Shown here: positions 1-7,913 of the stretch, piece after piece
Layout: each line of letters opens with the position of its first letter
How positions within the stretch are numbered: position 1 is the stretch's first letter
NCBI RefSeq assembly: GCF_002086815.1
Contig: NZ_MVID01000003.1
Location: 62,001 to 126,000, forward strand
Direction: 5' to 3'
DNA length: 64,000 nucleotides
Source of the DNA: Mycolicibacterium parafortuitum
GTDB lineage: Bacteria; Actinomycetota; Actinomycetes; Mycobacteriales; Mycobacteriaceae
Program-made: the position numbers and the translations under genes
The notes under the pieces: model-generated
Databases searched by the model: none
Told to the model about the DNA's origin: nothing
What the model saw: only the letters and a program-made list of their open reading frames with translations

Positions 1-221
1 CGGTCAAACGGCGGATCTACTGGACCGGCACCGCGGCCGGGGTGGTGCTGCTGTTCCTGTCCGGGCTGCCCGACGTGCAGAGTGCCGTCGCGTCCGCCGC
101 CGCGGCGGCGATCCTGATGACCGGCATGGCGTATTTCCGCACCCCGCACATCAAGATCGGCGGAACCATCTACTCGGCCTACGAACCGCACCGGCGTCCC
201 GACCCACCCCCGTCGGGGTGA
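1..221 (+). CDS. C-terminal end of a small membrane protein (5' end outside window)
   Basis: An open frame enters from the left edge in frame with position 3 and ends at the TGA at 219-221. It gives about 72 residues. Two hydrophobic stretches, roughly residues 8-20 and 27-42 of the visible part, look like membrane segments. They are followed by a short polar tail rich in Pro and Arg. I do not recognise the family, and with the start missing no function can be given. It runs convergent to the DedA gene with only 4 bases between the stops. Confidence 0.55.
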   Translation, partial: VKRRIYWTGTAAGVVLLFLSGLPDVQSAVASAAAAAILMTGMAYFRTPHIKIGGTIYSAYEPHRRPDPPPSG

Positions 222-225
222 CGTC

Positions 226-897
226 TCAGCCGCTCTGCGCCGCTCTGCGGCGGCGCAGCCGCGCGAGAACGAACCAGCCGACGACGCCGAGCAGTGCGAC
301 CATCACCACGGTCTGGAACGTCGACGCGTAGGGCTCCACCCGGTGCCACTGTGACCCCAGCGCGTATCCGGCGCCGATGAACACGCTGTTCCAGATCAGG
401 CTGCCGAATGTGGTCAGCACCGTGAACACGAAGAAGTTCATGCGCTCGGTGCCTGCCGGCACGGAGATGAAGCTGCGGAAGAACGGCAGCATCCGGCCGA
501 AGAACACCCCTTTGGTGCCGTGGCGCTCGAACCATCTCGCCGATCGGTCGATGTCGTCGCAGTCGATCAGCGGGACCTTGGTCACCAGTGCGCGCATCCG
601 CTCGTGGCCCAGCCGCGCGCCGAGAAAGTAGATGATCCAGGCGCCGACGACCGATCCCAGTGTGGTCCACACGACCGCCTCCACCGCGGAGAGCTTTCCG
701 AGCCGTGCCGCGAATCCGGCCATCGGCAGGATCACCTCGCTGGGCAGCGGCGGGAAGATGTTCTCCAGAAGAATGGCGAGCCCGGCGCCCGGCCCACCGA
801 GACGATCCATCAGGTCGACCGTCCAGCCGGCGAGCCCGTCGACATCGGCCGTGTCCTGTAGCGACAAGATCTGCCTTTCCCTCTCGATGCCCACCAA
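226..897 (-). CDS. DedA family membrane protein
   Basis: This is a polytopic inner-membrane protein of the DedA (SNARE-associated/VTT) family. Members are thought to act in lipid or undecaprenyl-phosphate translocation and envelope homeostasis. The family signature is visible at residues 42-63 (ENIFPPLPSEVILPMAGF) and at 134-149 (GRMLPFFRSFISVPAG), followed by two hydrophobic segments and an Arg-rich C-terminus. The length of 223 residues is normal for the family. The first start is a TTG at 897. A GTG at 894 and an in-frame ATG at 810, just before the first signature, are alternatives, so the N-terminal 29 residues are uncertain. The family assignment is firm; the exact substrate cannot be told. 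Confidence 0.85.
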   Translation of the reverse strand: MVGIERERQILSLQDTADVDGLAGWTVDLMDRLGGPGAGLAILLENIFPPLPSEVILPMAGFAARLGKLSAVEAVVWTTLGSVVGAWIIYFLGARLGHERMRALVTKVPLIDCDDIDRSARWFERHGTKGVFFGRMLPFFRSFISVPAGTERMNFFVFTVLTTFGSLIWNSVFIGAGYALGSQWHRVEPYASTFQTVVMVALLGVVGWFVLARLRRRRAAQSG

Positions 898-1018
898 GGG
901 TTCCCGGTGGGGCGAATCTCAACCCCGGCGCGCCGATCGCAGTACCGAACTACTGCGTCCACGCCCGCGGCCACCAACGACGATCGTGGGGAAACCCAGG
1001 TAAAGAGGAGGGTTTGCC

Positions 1019-1183
1019 ATGACGATCATGTCGCACCCGTCACAACTGATTTCCTTGGTGCACTGGAGGACTCACCATCCTCGCCACAAACACATCAAAT
1101 CCGACTGGGATGTGCACGGCCATCCACACCACTACCTCTTCATCGAGAACGCATTGCTGTCCCGGGAGATGTACCGGCTGTAG
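1019..1183 (+). CDS. Small His-rich hypothetical protein, 54 residues
   Basis: This short frame starts ATG at 1019 and stops TAG at 1181-1183. A near-perfect Shine-Dalgarno sequence (AGAGGAGG, about 1004-1011) lies 7 bases upstream, which is the main reason to call it. The product begins MTIMSHPSQLISLVHW and carries about ten histidines, several in HxH-type patterns, ending in REMYRL. No membrane segment or signal peptide is seen. The last 44 bases overlap the end of the membrane-protein gene on the other strand. I do not recognise it. Clustered His and Trp may suggest a metal-binding role, but that is only inference. Confidence 0.55.
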   Translation: MTIMSHPSQLISLVHWRTHHPRHKHIKSDWDVHGHPHHYLFIENALLSREMYRL

Positions 1184-2024
1184 AGGACCGGGCGACACCG
1201 CCCACGACCGCCCCGAGCACACCGAGCACCACCAGCGCGACGCCGGCGATCAGCGTGCAGTTGAGCCACCAGTGCAGGCTGTCCTCGGCGTGCGCGACCA
1301 TCGTCTCGGCCACCACCCTGATGGTGCCCGCGGTGCGGTTCAGCCCCATCTCGACATAACGGTTCGCGATCTCGATGCCGGCCCAGCCGGCCGCACCCAC
1401 CAGTAGCGCCGAAACACCCAGCGCGGTAAGGGCTTTGCCGCGGGAGCGGGCAGCCGCGAGGGTCAGCAACGCGGCGATCGCGGTGAACGCCGCGGCGCCG
1501 ATGCTGACCCACGGCCCCCAGGTGGCCAGCCAGCGCAACTTGCCCGGCTGGAGTTCCGGAGTGTCGACGGTGATCGGGACCGTCAATGTCGGCGGCACCT
1601 GCAGATCCAGGCTGCCCAGCGTCGCCGAGAACGACGGGTCCGACAGCATCGGCGCGACATCGATCAGCCACTCGTCGGTTGAGTTGCCGCTCGGCACGGC
1701 GCCGGTGAACATCCACCGATGGGCGATGCGGTTGGCCTGCGCGAACTGCCCGGGGAAGCCCGAGTTCCGGGTGTAGGAGTTCGCGACGTCGCTGACCAGC
1801 ACCGGGTTGAGTTGGTACCCGTTGTCGGCGCCCAGCGCGATCACCTGGGCGGTCAACTCACCGGCCATCGCGTCCTGGAGGCGGCTGTCGGTGGCCGCCG
1901 ACGCCGCCAGCGACGCGTATCCGTCCTCACTGATCACCGTCTGCTGTACCCACATGGCAGGCACCGCGGCAGCCAACGCAACGGTGGTGACCAGCCACAG
2001 CAGCAGCGTGGCGAGAAACCGCAC
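1140..2024 (-). CDS. Membrane protein with large extracytoplasmic domain, unknown function
   Basis: The protein has 294 residues. An N-terminal hydrophobic segment (residues about 3-25) is followed by some 140 polar residues likely outside the cytoplasm. Two closely spaced membrane segments come next (about 170-192 and 200-218) and one near the C-terminus (about 255-278). The GTG start at 2024 is supported by an AGGAGG ribosome-binding site at about 2031-2036. The gene lies 24 bases downstream of the aldehyde dehydrogenase on the same strand and probably ends that operon. I recognise a mycobacterial/actinobacterial-type layout but no named family. Confidence 0.75.
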   Translation of the reverse strand: MRFLATLLLWLVTTVALAAAVPAMWVQQTVISEDGYASLAASAATDSRLQDAMAGELTAQVIALGADNGYQLNPVLVSDVANSYTRNSGFPGQFAQANRIAHRWMFTGAVPSGNSTDEWLIDVAPMLSDPSFSATLGSLDLQVPPTLTVPITVDTPELQPGKLRWLATWGPWVSIGAAAFTAIAALLTLAAARSRGKALTALGVSALLVGAAGWAGIEIANRYVEMGLNRTAGTIRVVAETMVAHAEDSLHWWLNCTLIAGVALVVLGVLGAVVGGVARSSTAGTSPGTAMRSR

Positions 2025-2048
2025 GGGCGCGTCCTCCTGTCGGGCCGG

Positions 2049-3575
2049 CTACTTGGCGACGCGTTTGGGGCGGATCAGCGCCAGCTTGGTCATCAGGGTG
2101 TTCATCCGCTTCAGCGCCCTCGGCGAGTTGTTGTAGTAGTTGCCGCCCGCACCGACGTTGGTGCGCGGGGCGACCACGGTCTCGATCCGACAATACTTGC
2201 GCAGTCCTTCGGGGCCACCGAAGCGGGCACCGATGCCCGAGGTTTTCCACCCGCCCATCGGCGCGGTGGTGCACATCAGGTTCGAGATCACGTCGTTGAT
2301 GTTCACCCCGCCGCAATCCAGTTGCAGCGCAACGGCTTGCGCGCGCTCGATGTCTTTGGAGAAGACGGCGGCCGACAGCCCGTACGGGCTGTCGTTGGCC
2401 AGCCGCACCGCTTCCTCGACCGAGCGGACCTTCATGATCGGCAGGGTCGGGCCGAACGTCTCCTCGGTCATGCACAGCATGGAATGGTCGACGTCGACCA
2501 GCACGGTCGGTTCGTAGAAGCTCCCGGACCCGGTTCCGCGCTTGCCGCCGGTGAGCGCGCGCGCACCCTTGGCCAGCGCATCGGCGACGTGGCGTTCGGT
2601 GACGGCGACCTGGCCGTCGTCGATCAGCGCACCGAACGCGGTGCCCTCCCCGGCGCCGACCGCGAGCTTGCGCACGTCGCGTACGACGGCCTCGACGAAC
2701 TGGTCGTACACCTGTTCCAGGACGTAGACGCGTTCCACCGACACACAGGTCTGGCCGGCGTTGAACATCGCGCCCCACACCGCGGCGTGCGCGGCGAGCT
2801 CGACGTCGGCGTCTTCGAGCACGATCATCGGATCCTTGCCGCCGAGCTCCAGGCTCACCGGGATGAGGCGGCGCGCGGCCCGTTCGGCCACCTTCGCGCC
2901 GGTCGCGCTCGACCCGGTGAACTGGATGTAGTCGGAGTTGTCGATGACGGCCTCCGATACCGCGCGCGCCCCCTGGGCCAGCGCCAGCACGTCGGGCCCG
3001 CCGGACTCCAGCCAGCCGCGCAGCAGCAGTTCGGCGGTCAGCGGGGTGCGCTCGGACGGTTTGAGCAGCACCGCGCAGCCGGCCGCCAGCGCCCCGATGG
3101 CATCCATCAGCGCGTTGGCCACCGGATAGTTCCACGGCGCGATGATCCCGACGACCGCGCGGGGCCGGTAGTGCACGGTGATCTTCTTGATCGACAGGAA
3201 CGGCAGCGCCGCCGGCCGTGGGTCCGGCGCCAGCGCCTTCTCCATCGTGCGCACGTAGTACGACGTGATCATCAGGATCAGCGGCACCTCCTGCGCGGCG
3301 TCCACCGCGGATTTGCCGGTTTCGGCGATCAGGAGGTCCTCGATCTCGCCGCGGTGCGCATCCATCCAGAGCGCGAAGCGCGACAGCACCTTGGCGCGGC
3401 CTTTGGCTCCGCGTGCCTCCCACTCCCGTTGCGCGGTGCGCAGACCGGCTGCCAGCTGTGCCACGTCGGCCGGGTCGGTCCAGTGCACCGTGCCGGCGAC
3501 GGCGCCGGTGGCGGGGTTGGTGATGGTTCCGGTGCCGGTGAACGCGTTCGGTTGCACATCGGACGTCGTTGTCAT
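2049..3575 (-). CDS. NAD(P)-dependent aldehyde dehydrogenase
   Basis: The protein belongs to the aldehyde dehydrogenase superfamily, which oxidises an aldehyde to its acid using NAD(P)+. All key residues are present: Asn149 in APWNYP, Lys172, the FTGSSATG cofactor loop at 219-226, Glu243 in LELGGK and nucleophile Cys277 in FNAGQTC. The nearest recall is the succinate-semialdehyde dehydrogenase GabD2-like group, but the substrate is not established. A C-terminal extension of about 35 basic residues (YYNNSPRALKRMNT onward) goes beyond the usual end. I chose the ATG at 3575 because it forms an ATGA overlap with the stop of the upstream phosphatase gene. An in-frame ATG at 3584 and a far upstream start are alternatives. 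Product is 508 residues. Confidence 0.9.
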   Translation of the reverse strand: MTTTSDVQPNAFTGTGTITNPATGAVAGTVHWTDPADVAQLAAGLRTAQREWEARGAKGRAKVLSRFALWMDAHRGEIEDLLIAETGKSAVDAAQEVPLILMITSYYVRTMEKALAPDPRPAALPFLSIKKITVHYRPRAVVGIIAPWNYPVANALMDAIGALAAGCAVLLKPSERTPLTAELLLRGWLESGGPDVLALAQGARAVSEAVIDNSDYIQFTGSSATGAKVAERAARRLIPVSLELGGKDPMIVLEDADVELAAHAAVWGAMFNAGQTCVSVERVYVLEQVYDQFVEAVVRDVRKLAVGAGEGTAFGALIDDGQVAVTERHVADALAKGARALTGGKRGTGSGSFYEPTVLVDVDHSMLCMTEETFGPTLPIMKVRSVEEAVRLANDSPYGLSAAVFSKDIERAQAVALQLDCGGVNINDVISNLMCTTAPMGGWKTSGIGARFGGPEGLRKYCRIETVVAPRTNVGAGGNYYNNSPRALKRMNTLMTKLALIRPKRVAK

Positions 3576-4162
3576 GAATTCCATGCTAGCGACGAATGTG
3601 ACGCGGACCGCCGCCGCGGTTGACACCTGTCAAGTCGGGCGACCCAGATGGCCAGGCACACCATGGCGCTGCCGAGGAACCACGCGCCGATCACGTCGGT
3701 GAAGTAGTGATAGGACACCGCCTGCCCGACCGCGGCAAGCACCAGCACCACCGACGCCACGGCGACCGCCCACACCGTCGCACCGACGAGCAGCACAGCC
3801 ATCGCGATCACGACCAGCGCGAGCGTGGTGTGCCCGCTCGGGTAGCACACCGCACCTTCTTTGAGGCGGCCGAAGCTGCGCTTGGCGAGGCGGGCCGCCA
3901 TCACCGCCAGAAACGGGGTGATCACCGTCGCGGCGGCCAGCCGCCACCGCCGTTGGAACACCGCGACCGCGGCGACGATCCCGCACAGCGTCAGCGTCAC
4001 GCGGCCGTCGGTGAAGAACAGCAGCAGCCCCAGGTCGGGGTGGGTGACCCCGAGCGTCTGGAACCAGTCGTCGACCGGCGTCGAGCCCTTGCCGACCAGC
4101 AGCCCGAGCAGCACGAGACCGGCCAGGCCGACCGGCGGCCACCACCGGACGACCGCGCTCAG
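3572..4162 (-). CDS. PAP2-family phosphatase, membrane bound
   Basis: This is a type 2 phosphatidic acid phosphatase-like integral membrane protein. Such enzymes remove phosphate from lipid phosphates or pyrophosphates on the outer face of the membrane. PSGH at residues 108-111 and HYFTD at 152-156 match the second and third PAP2 signatures. The first (KRSFGRL, about 94-100) is a weak match to KxxxxxxRP. Five to six hydrophobic segments are present. The start is uncertain: the frame stays open upstream, but homology-like sequence begins at a CTG at 4162 that overlaps the DinB stop, and the next GTG lies about 16 codons inside. The stop overlaps the aldehyde dehydrogenase start by ATGA, so the two are probably co-translated. 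Confidence 0.8.
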   Translation of the reverse strand: MSAVVRWWPPVGLAGLVLLGLLVGKGSTPVDDWFQTLGVTHPDLGLLLFFTDGRVTLTLCGIVAAVAVFQRRWRLAAATVITPFLAVMAARLAKRSFGRLKEGAVCYPSGHTTLALVVIAMAVLLVGATVWAVAVASVVLVLAAVGQAVSYHYFTDVIGAWFLGSAMVCLAIWVARLDRCQPRRRSASHSSLAWNS

Positions 4163-4671
4163 CGCACGAGCCCTCGGATATAGGCCGCCTGGCCGAGGTG
4201 CTGTGCGGCGTCGTCGATGACGCTGACCAGCCGCACGCTCGCGGTCACAGGTGGCGTCCACCGTTCGTCGACGATCCGCGCCAGCTCGTCGGCGTCGACC
4301 GACGCGACGTACTCGAGCGACAGCTTGTGGACGGCGCGGTAGTACCCGGCGAGCAGGTCCGCCGAGGCGCGCACCTTGGCGACCTCCTCGGGCGTCTGGC
4401 CGTAGCCGTGCGCGTCGCGCGGCAGGTCCAGCCCGAACCGGTCCACCCAGCCGTCGCGGAACCACACCTCCTCGACACCCGCGATGTCGGCGATCTGCGC
4501 GTCCTGCATCCGCGCGGTGTGCCAGATCAGCCACGTGACGGTGTTGGCCTCGGGGCCCGGCCGGTAGTACGCGACCTCGTCGGTCAGGTTCTCGGTCAGA
4601 TCGGCGACGTGCTCGGCCAGCCGGGTGAACGAGTCGCGCAGCAGTTCGCGGGCAGCTTCGATATCGGCCAT
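4159..4671 (-). CDS. DinB-like / DUF664 four-helix protein
   Basis: The product of 170 residues fits the DinB/DUF664 superfamily, four-helix bundle proteins that bind a divalent metal through conserved histidines. Several are thiol (mycothiol)-dependent transferases. Visible features are TWLIWHTARMQDAQI near residue 48-60 and the C-terminal DDAAQHLGQAAYIRGL, both family-typical with a His in each. The ATG at 4671 is chosen since upstream sequence is low-complexity Arg-rich and belongs to another frame. It sits 10 bases after the lipoprotein stop and overlaps the PAP2 frame by 4 bases. No substrate can be named. Confidence 0.8.
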   Translation of the reverse strand: MADIEAARELLRDSFTRLAEHVADLTENLTDEVAYYRPGPEANTVTWLIWHTARMQDAQIADIAGVEEVWFRDGWVDRFGLDLPRDAHGYGQTPEEVAKVRASADLLAGYYRAVHKLSLEYVASVDADELARIVDERWTPPVTASVRLVSVIDDAAQHLGQAAYIRGLVR

Positions 4672-4681
4672 GTCCGCCAAG

Positions 4682-5644
4682 CTACGCCGGGCGCGGGCGA
4701 TAGGCGATGTCGTCCGTCGCGGTGCCGGGGCAGCCCTCGGTGAACGTCGTGACCACCTCACCGCGCAGCTCCGGCGGCTCGTCGGCCGCGACATCGGTGG
4801 GCAACGTCAACGTCTCCACTTCGGTCGCCACCCCGGCCGACCCGTCCTCGCACACCGCGGGCAGCGGGACCGAACGGCGGGTGAAGGTGCCGTCGGTGAC
4901 CTCGTAGACGGCCAGGTACGCGTGGGGGGCACCCGGCGCCCCCGGGACGGCGGCCGTCGTCACGCACCGGTCCCCGGTGCGCAGGCAGTATGTCGCGACC
5001 TCGCGTTCGGTGACCTGCGGTGCACCTGCCGGGTCGCGCCGGGTCCTCGTCACGGTGTAGCCGCCACGGAACACCGCCGCCGCCGCATCGGCACGCGGTG
5101 GCTGCGCGGCCGGGTCGGGCGCGGGGAACTCGGGCAGCGCGTCCCCGGCGCGCGTCATGGTCGGGGTGACCACGCTGACCGACGGGCAGTCGCCGGTGCC
5201 GATCGTGGTGACGGTCGGGGCCGGCGTCATGTCCGGTGCGATCGCGATGTCCCAGACCGCCCATACGTCCCCGGTGAACCGCTCGCCGTTGGGTCCGGTG
5301 CAGACGGCGCTCCCCTCGGTGAAGTTCACCATCGTCCACCGGTCGCCGGAGTAGTCGGCCGCCCGAGGATTACGCAGCGGCGCGGCGGGATCGTTCGGAT
5401 CGGTGATCTCCCCGCCGGCCGCCACACACGTGTGCTCGTCGCAGGAGGACCGGAACACCCAGCCGGCCCTTCCGTCGACCAGACTCTGCGACGGCGCACC
5501 GTTGGCCACCCCGGTGCCGTCGTACTCGACGATGTACGTGCCGTCGAGGTCGAGCACCGGCTCCAGCACTTTGGGTGCCGATTCGCCGGACGTCGCGCAG
5601 CCGGCGAGCACCGCTACGGCAGCCAGCGCCGCCGCGCCCCGCAC
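4682..5644 (-). CDS. Putative lipoprotein, unknown function
   Basis: A lipobox LAGC at residues 13-16 follows a short hydrophobic N-terminus with one Arg, so this should be a lipid-anchored exported protein. The mature part has about 305 residues and several cysteines, for example in RSSCDEHTC and GDCPS, probably paired in disulphides outside the cell. A repeated pattern of DGTY/W segments suggests two beta-rich domains separated by a Pro/Ala linker near residues 168-185. The start is GTG at 5644, 6 bases after the stop of the VOC gene. I do not recognise a named family. Confidence 0.75.
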   Translation of the reverse strand: MRGAAALAAVAVLAGCATSGESAPKVLEPVLDLDGTYIVEYDGTGVANGAPSQSLVDGRAGWVFRSSCDEHTCVAAGGEITDPNDPAAPLRNPRAADYSGDRWTMVNFTEGSAVCTGPNGERFTGDVWAVWDIAIAPDMTPAPTVTTIGTGDCPSVSVVTPTMTRAGDALPEFPAPDPAAQPPRADAAAAVFRGGYTVTRTRRDPAGAPQVTEREVATYCLRTGDRCVTTAAVPGAPGAPHAYLAVYEVTDGTFTRRSVPLPAVCEDGSAGVATEVETLTLPTDVAADEPPELRGEVVTTFTEGCPGTATDDIAYRPRPA

Positions 5645-5650
5645 CGCCCG

Positions 5651-6067
5651 CTACGCCTTCGGCCCGCCGCTCGGCCCGCCGCCGTGAAAGACCGCTTCCA
5701 CGTTGTTCCCGTCGGGGTCGCGCACGAACGCGCCGTAGTAGTTCTCGTGGTACTCGGGCCATAGCCGAGGCTCGTGCAGCGGCTCGACACCGAGACTGAC
5801 CGCGGTGTGGAAGAACGCCTGCACCGACTCGGGGTCCTTGGCCTTGAACGCGATGTGGACCTCGCGGTTGGGACCGGCGGCCTCCCCGGCCGACATGTCC
5901 GCGATCCAGAACTCCGGATGCCCGTCGACGCCGTAGCCGACGGCGGGTCCGAAGTCCATCATCCGGGTGTAGCCGAGCACGCCGAGGACCTTGTCGTAGA
6001 AGGTCTTCGACGCCTCCATGTCCGCACAGTTGATTCCGAAGTGGTCGATCACGATCTCACCGTACAT
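5651..6067 (-). CDS. VOC family (glyoxalase/bleomycin-resistance fold) protein
   Basis: The 138-residue protein has a vicinal-oxygen-chelate domain. The first strand carries His9 (IDHFGI) and the last module shows FVRDPDGNNVEAVFHG with the usual metal-ligand Glu. Such proteins bind a divalent metal and act as glyoxalases, dioxygenases or resistance proteins; the substrate here is unknown. The ATG at 6067 is only 7 bases from the divergent amidohydrolase start at 6075, so each promoter must lie inside the other gene or both messages are nearly leaderless. It heads a minus-strand run of six genes ending at 1140. Confidence 0.85.
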   Translation of the reverse strand: MYGEIVIDHFGINCADMEASKTFYDKVLGVLGYTRMMDFGPAVGYGVDGHPEFWIADMSAGEAAGPNREVHIAFKAKDPESVQAFFHTAVSLGVEPLHEPRLWPEYHENYYGAFVRDPDGNNVEAVFHGGGPSGGPKA

Positions 6068-6074
6068 TCGGGGG

Positions 6075-7811
6075 ATGACATACGACCTCGTCATTCGCGG
6101 AGGAATTGTCGTCGACGGACTCGGTGGGCAACCGTTCACCGCTGACGTGGCGGTGCGCGACGGCGTGATCTGCGAGGTGGGCACCGTCGCCGCGGCAGGC
6201 AGCCGCGAGATCGACGCCGCCGGGCTGCTCGTCACGCCCGGATTCGTCGATCTGCACACCCACTACGACGGACAGGCCATCTGGTCGGACCGGCTCACCC
6301 CATCCTCGGCGCACGGCGTCACCACCGCGGTGATGGGCAACTGCGGCGTCGGGTTCGCACCGTGCCGCCCCGCCGACCACGACGTGCTCGTCGACGTGAT
6401 GGCCGGCGTCGAGGACATCCCCGGCGTGGTGATGGTCGACGGGCTGCCGTGGCACTGGGAGACGTTCCCGGAGTTCCTCGACGCGCTCGACGCCGGACGA
6501 CGGGACATCGACGTGGCGGCGTTTCTGCCGCACTCCCCACTGCGGGTGTACGTGATGGGCCGGCGCGGCGTCGACCGCGAACCCGCGACCGCCGAGGATC
6601 TGGCGATGATGCGCAAACTGGCCACCGAAGCCGTGCACGCCGGTGCGCTCGGGTTCGCGTCGTCGCGCTTCACCCTGCACAAAACCGAGAGCGGACAACC
6701 GATCCCGAGCTTCAACGCCGACTACGCCGAGATCGAGGCGATCGCCCGCGGCGTCCGCGACGGCGGCGGCGGCCTGATCCAGTTCGTGCCGGACCTGGTC
6801 GCCGCCGACTACGAGCCGGTGCTGCAGACCGTGTTCGATGCCGCCGCCGACGTCGGCCTGCCGGTGACGTTCACGCTGGCGGTGGGCAACGCCGGGGATC
6901 CGTTCTTCCTCGACGCGCTGCGGATGGTCGAGAAGGCCAACCAGAATGCCGGCGCCGACGGCCCGGCCATCACCGCGCAGATCTTCCCGCGGCCGATCGG
7001 GCTGGTGCTCGGCCTCGAGCTGTCCGGCAATCCGTTCGTGATGTACCCGTCCTACCGGGAGATCGCCGGCCTGCCGCTGGCCGAGAAGGTCGCCGAGATG
7101 CGCAAACCCAAAGTGCGCGAACGCATCCTGAACGACAGCCCGGCCTCCGACGGCCACCCGCTGATGTTCGCCGCGCAGGCGTGGAACTACATGTTCCCGC
7201 TCGGCGATCCGCCGGACTACGAACCGTCGCCGTCGGATTCGATCGGCGCCCGCGCGCAGGCCCGCGGGGTCAGCCCACTGGAGGAGGCCTACGACCGCCT
7301 GCTCGACGACGACGGGCACGCGATGCTGCTCGTGACGCTGGCCAACTTCCGCGACAACTCCCTCGACACCGTCGCCGAACTGATCCGTCGTGAGGACGTC
7401 GTGCTGGGGCTCGGCGACGGCGGCGCGCATTACGGAATGATCTGTGACGCAAGCTTTCCGACGTACATGCTGACGCACTGGGTGCGCGACCGCGCGTCGG
7501 GGCGGCTCACGGTGGCGGAAGCGGTGCGCGAACTGACGTCGGTGCCGGCGCGGGTCGCCGGACTGGCCGACCGCGGTCGCATCGCCGTCGGATACAAGGC
7601 GGACCTGAACCTCATCGACGCCGAGGCGCTGCGACTGCACCGGCCCGTCGTGATCAACGACCTGCCCGCGGGCGGACGCCGCCTCGACCAGACCGCCGAC
7701 GGCTATGTCGCGACGATCGTGTCCGGTGAGGTGATCTCCGAGAACGGGGTACCGACCGACGCACGCCCGGGACGGCTCGTCCGCGGCAGGCAACCGGCGC
7801 CGACGGGCTAG
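6075..7811 (+). CDS. Amidohydrolase family protein (D-aminoacylase-like)
   Basis: This is a metal-dependent hydrolase of the amidohydrolase superfamily, group 3, often annotated N-acyl-D-amino-acid deacylase. The metal-binding pair His61 and His63 is in FVDLHTHYDGQ, and the late GLGDGGAHYG motif carries the catalytic Asp region. The C-terminus (ADLNLIDAEALR) returns to the small beta-sandwich domain built with the N-terminal strands (DLVIRGGIVVDG). The length of 578 residues is typical. The ATG at 6075 follows a GGGGG tract that may serve as ribosome-binding site; the longer frame from 6018 would overlap the divergent gene. Real substrate unknown; mycobacterial genomes carry several such paralogues. 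Confidence 0.88.
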   Translation: MTYDLVIRGGIVVDGLGGQPFTADVAVRDGVICEVGTVAAAGSREIDAAGLLVTPGFVDLHTHYDGQAIWSDRLTPSSAHGVTTAVMGNCGVGFAPCRPADHDVLVDVMAGVEDIPGVVMVDGLPWHWETFPEFLDALDAGRRDIDVAAFLPHSPLRVYVMGRRGVDREPATAEDLAMMRKLATEAVHAGALGFASSRFTLHKTESGQPIPSFNADYAEIEAIARGVRDGGGGLIQFVPDLVAADYEPVLQTVFDAAADVGLPVTFTLAVGNAGDPFFLDALRMVEKANQNAGADGPAITAQIFPRPIGLVLGLELSGNPFVMYPSYREIAGLPLAEKVAEMRKPKVRERILNDSPASDGHPLMFAAQAWNYMFPLGDPPDYEPSPSDSIGARAQARGVSPLEEAYDRLLDDDGHAMLLVTLANFRDNSLDTVAELIRREDVVLGLGDGGAHYGMICDASFPTYMLTHWVRDRASGRLTVAEAVRELTSVPARVAGLADRGRIAVGYKADLNLIDAEALRLHRPVVINDLPAGGRRLDQTADGYVATIVSGEVISENGVPTDARPGRLVRGRQPAPTG

Positions 7812-7835
7812 GCGGCATCACCACCCTGTCATACC

Positions 7836-7859
7836 CGCCATGGCGCAATCGCCATGGCG
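7836..7859. promoter_or_regulatory. Two identical palindromes upstream of an SDR gene, candidate operator
   Basis: The 10-bp palindrome CGCCATGGCG occurs twice, at 7836-7845 and 7850-7859, with centres 14 bp apart. It lies between the amidohydrolase stop and the SDR ribosome-binding site. Such a spaced pair could bind a dimeric regulator, possibly the LysR protein encoded at 8638-9495. Alternatively it is a short hairpin-forming repeat. The sequence is seen; the role is inferred. Confidence 0.35.
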
Positions 7860-7913
7860 CACCGGCACCCGACGCGTTTCACCGGGTGACGGACTCGACG
7901 ACAGGAGTATGAG

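Noticed and set aside
1719..3623. Long plus-strand frame over the aldehyde dehydrogenase
   Set aside because: Shadow of the real minus-strand gene. Its sequence is Arg/Gly/His-rich without any family motif.
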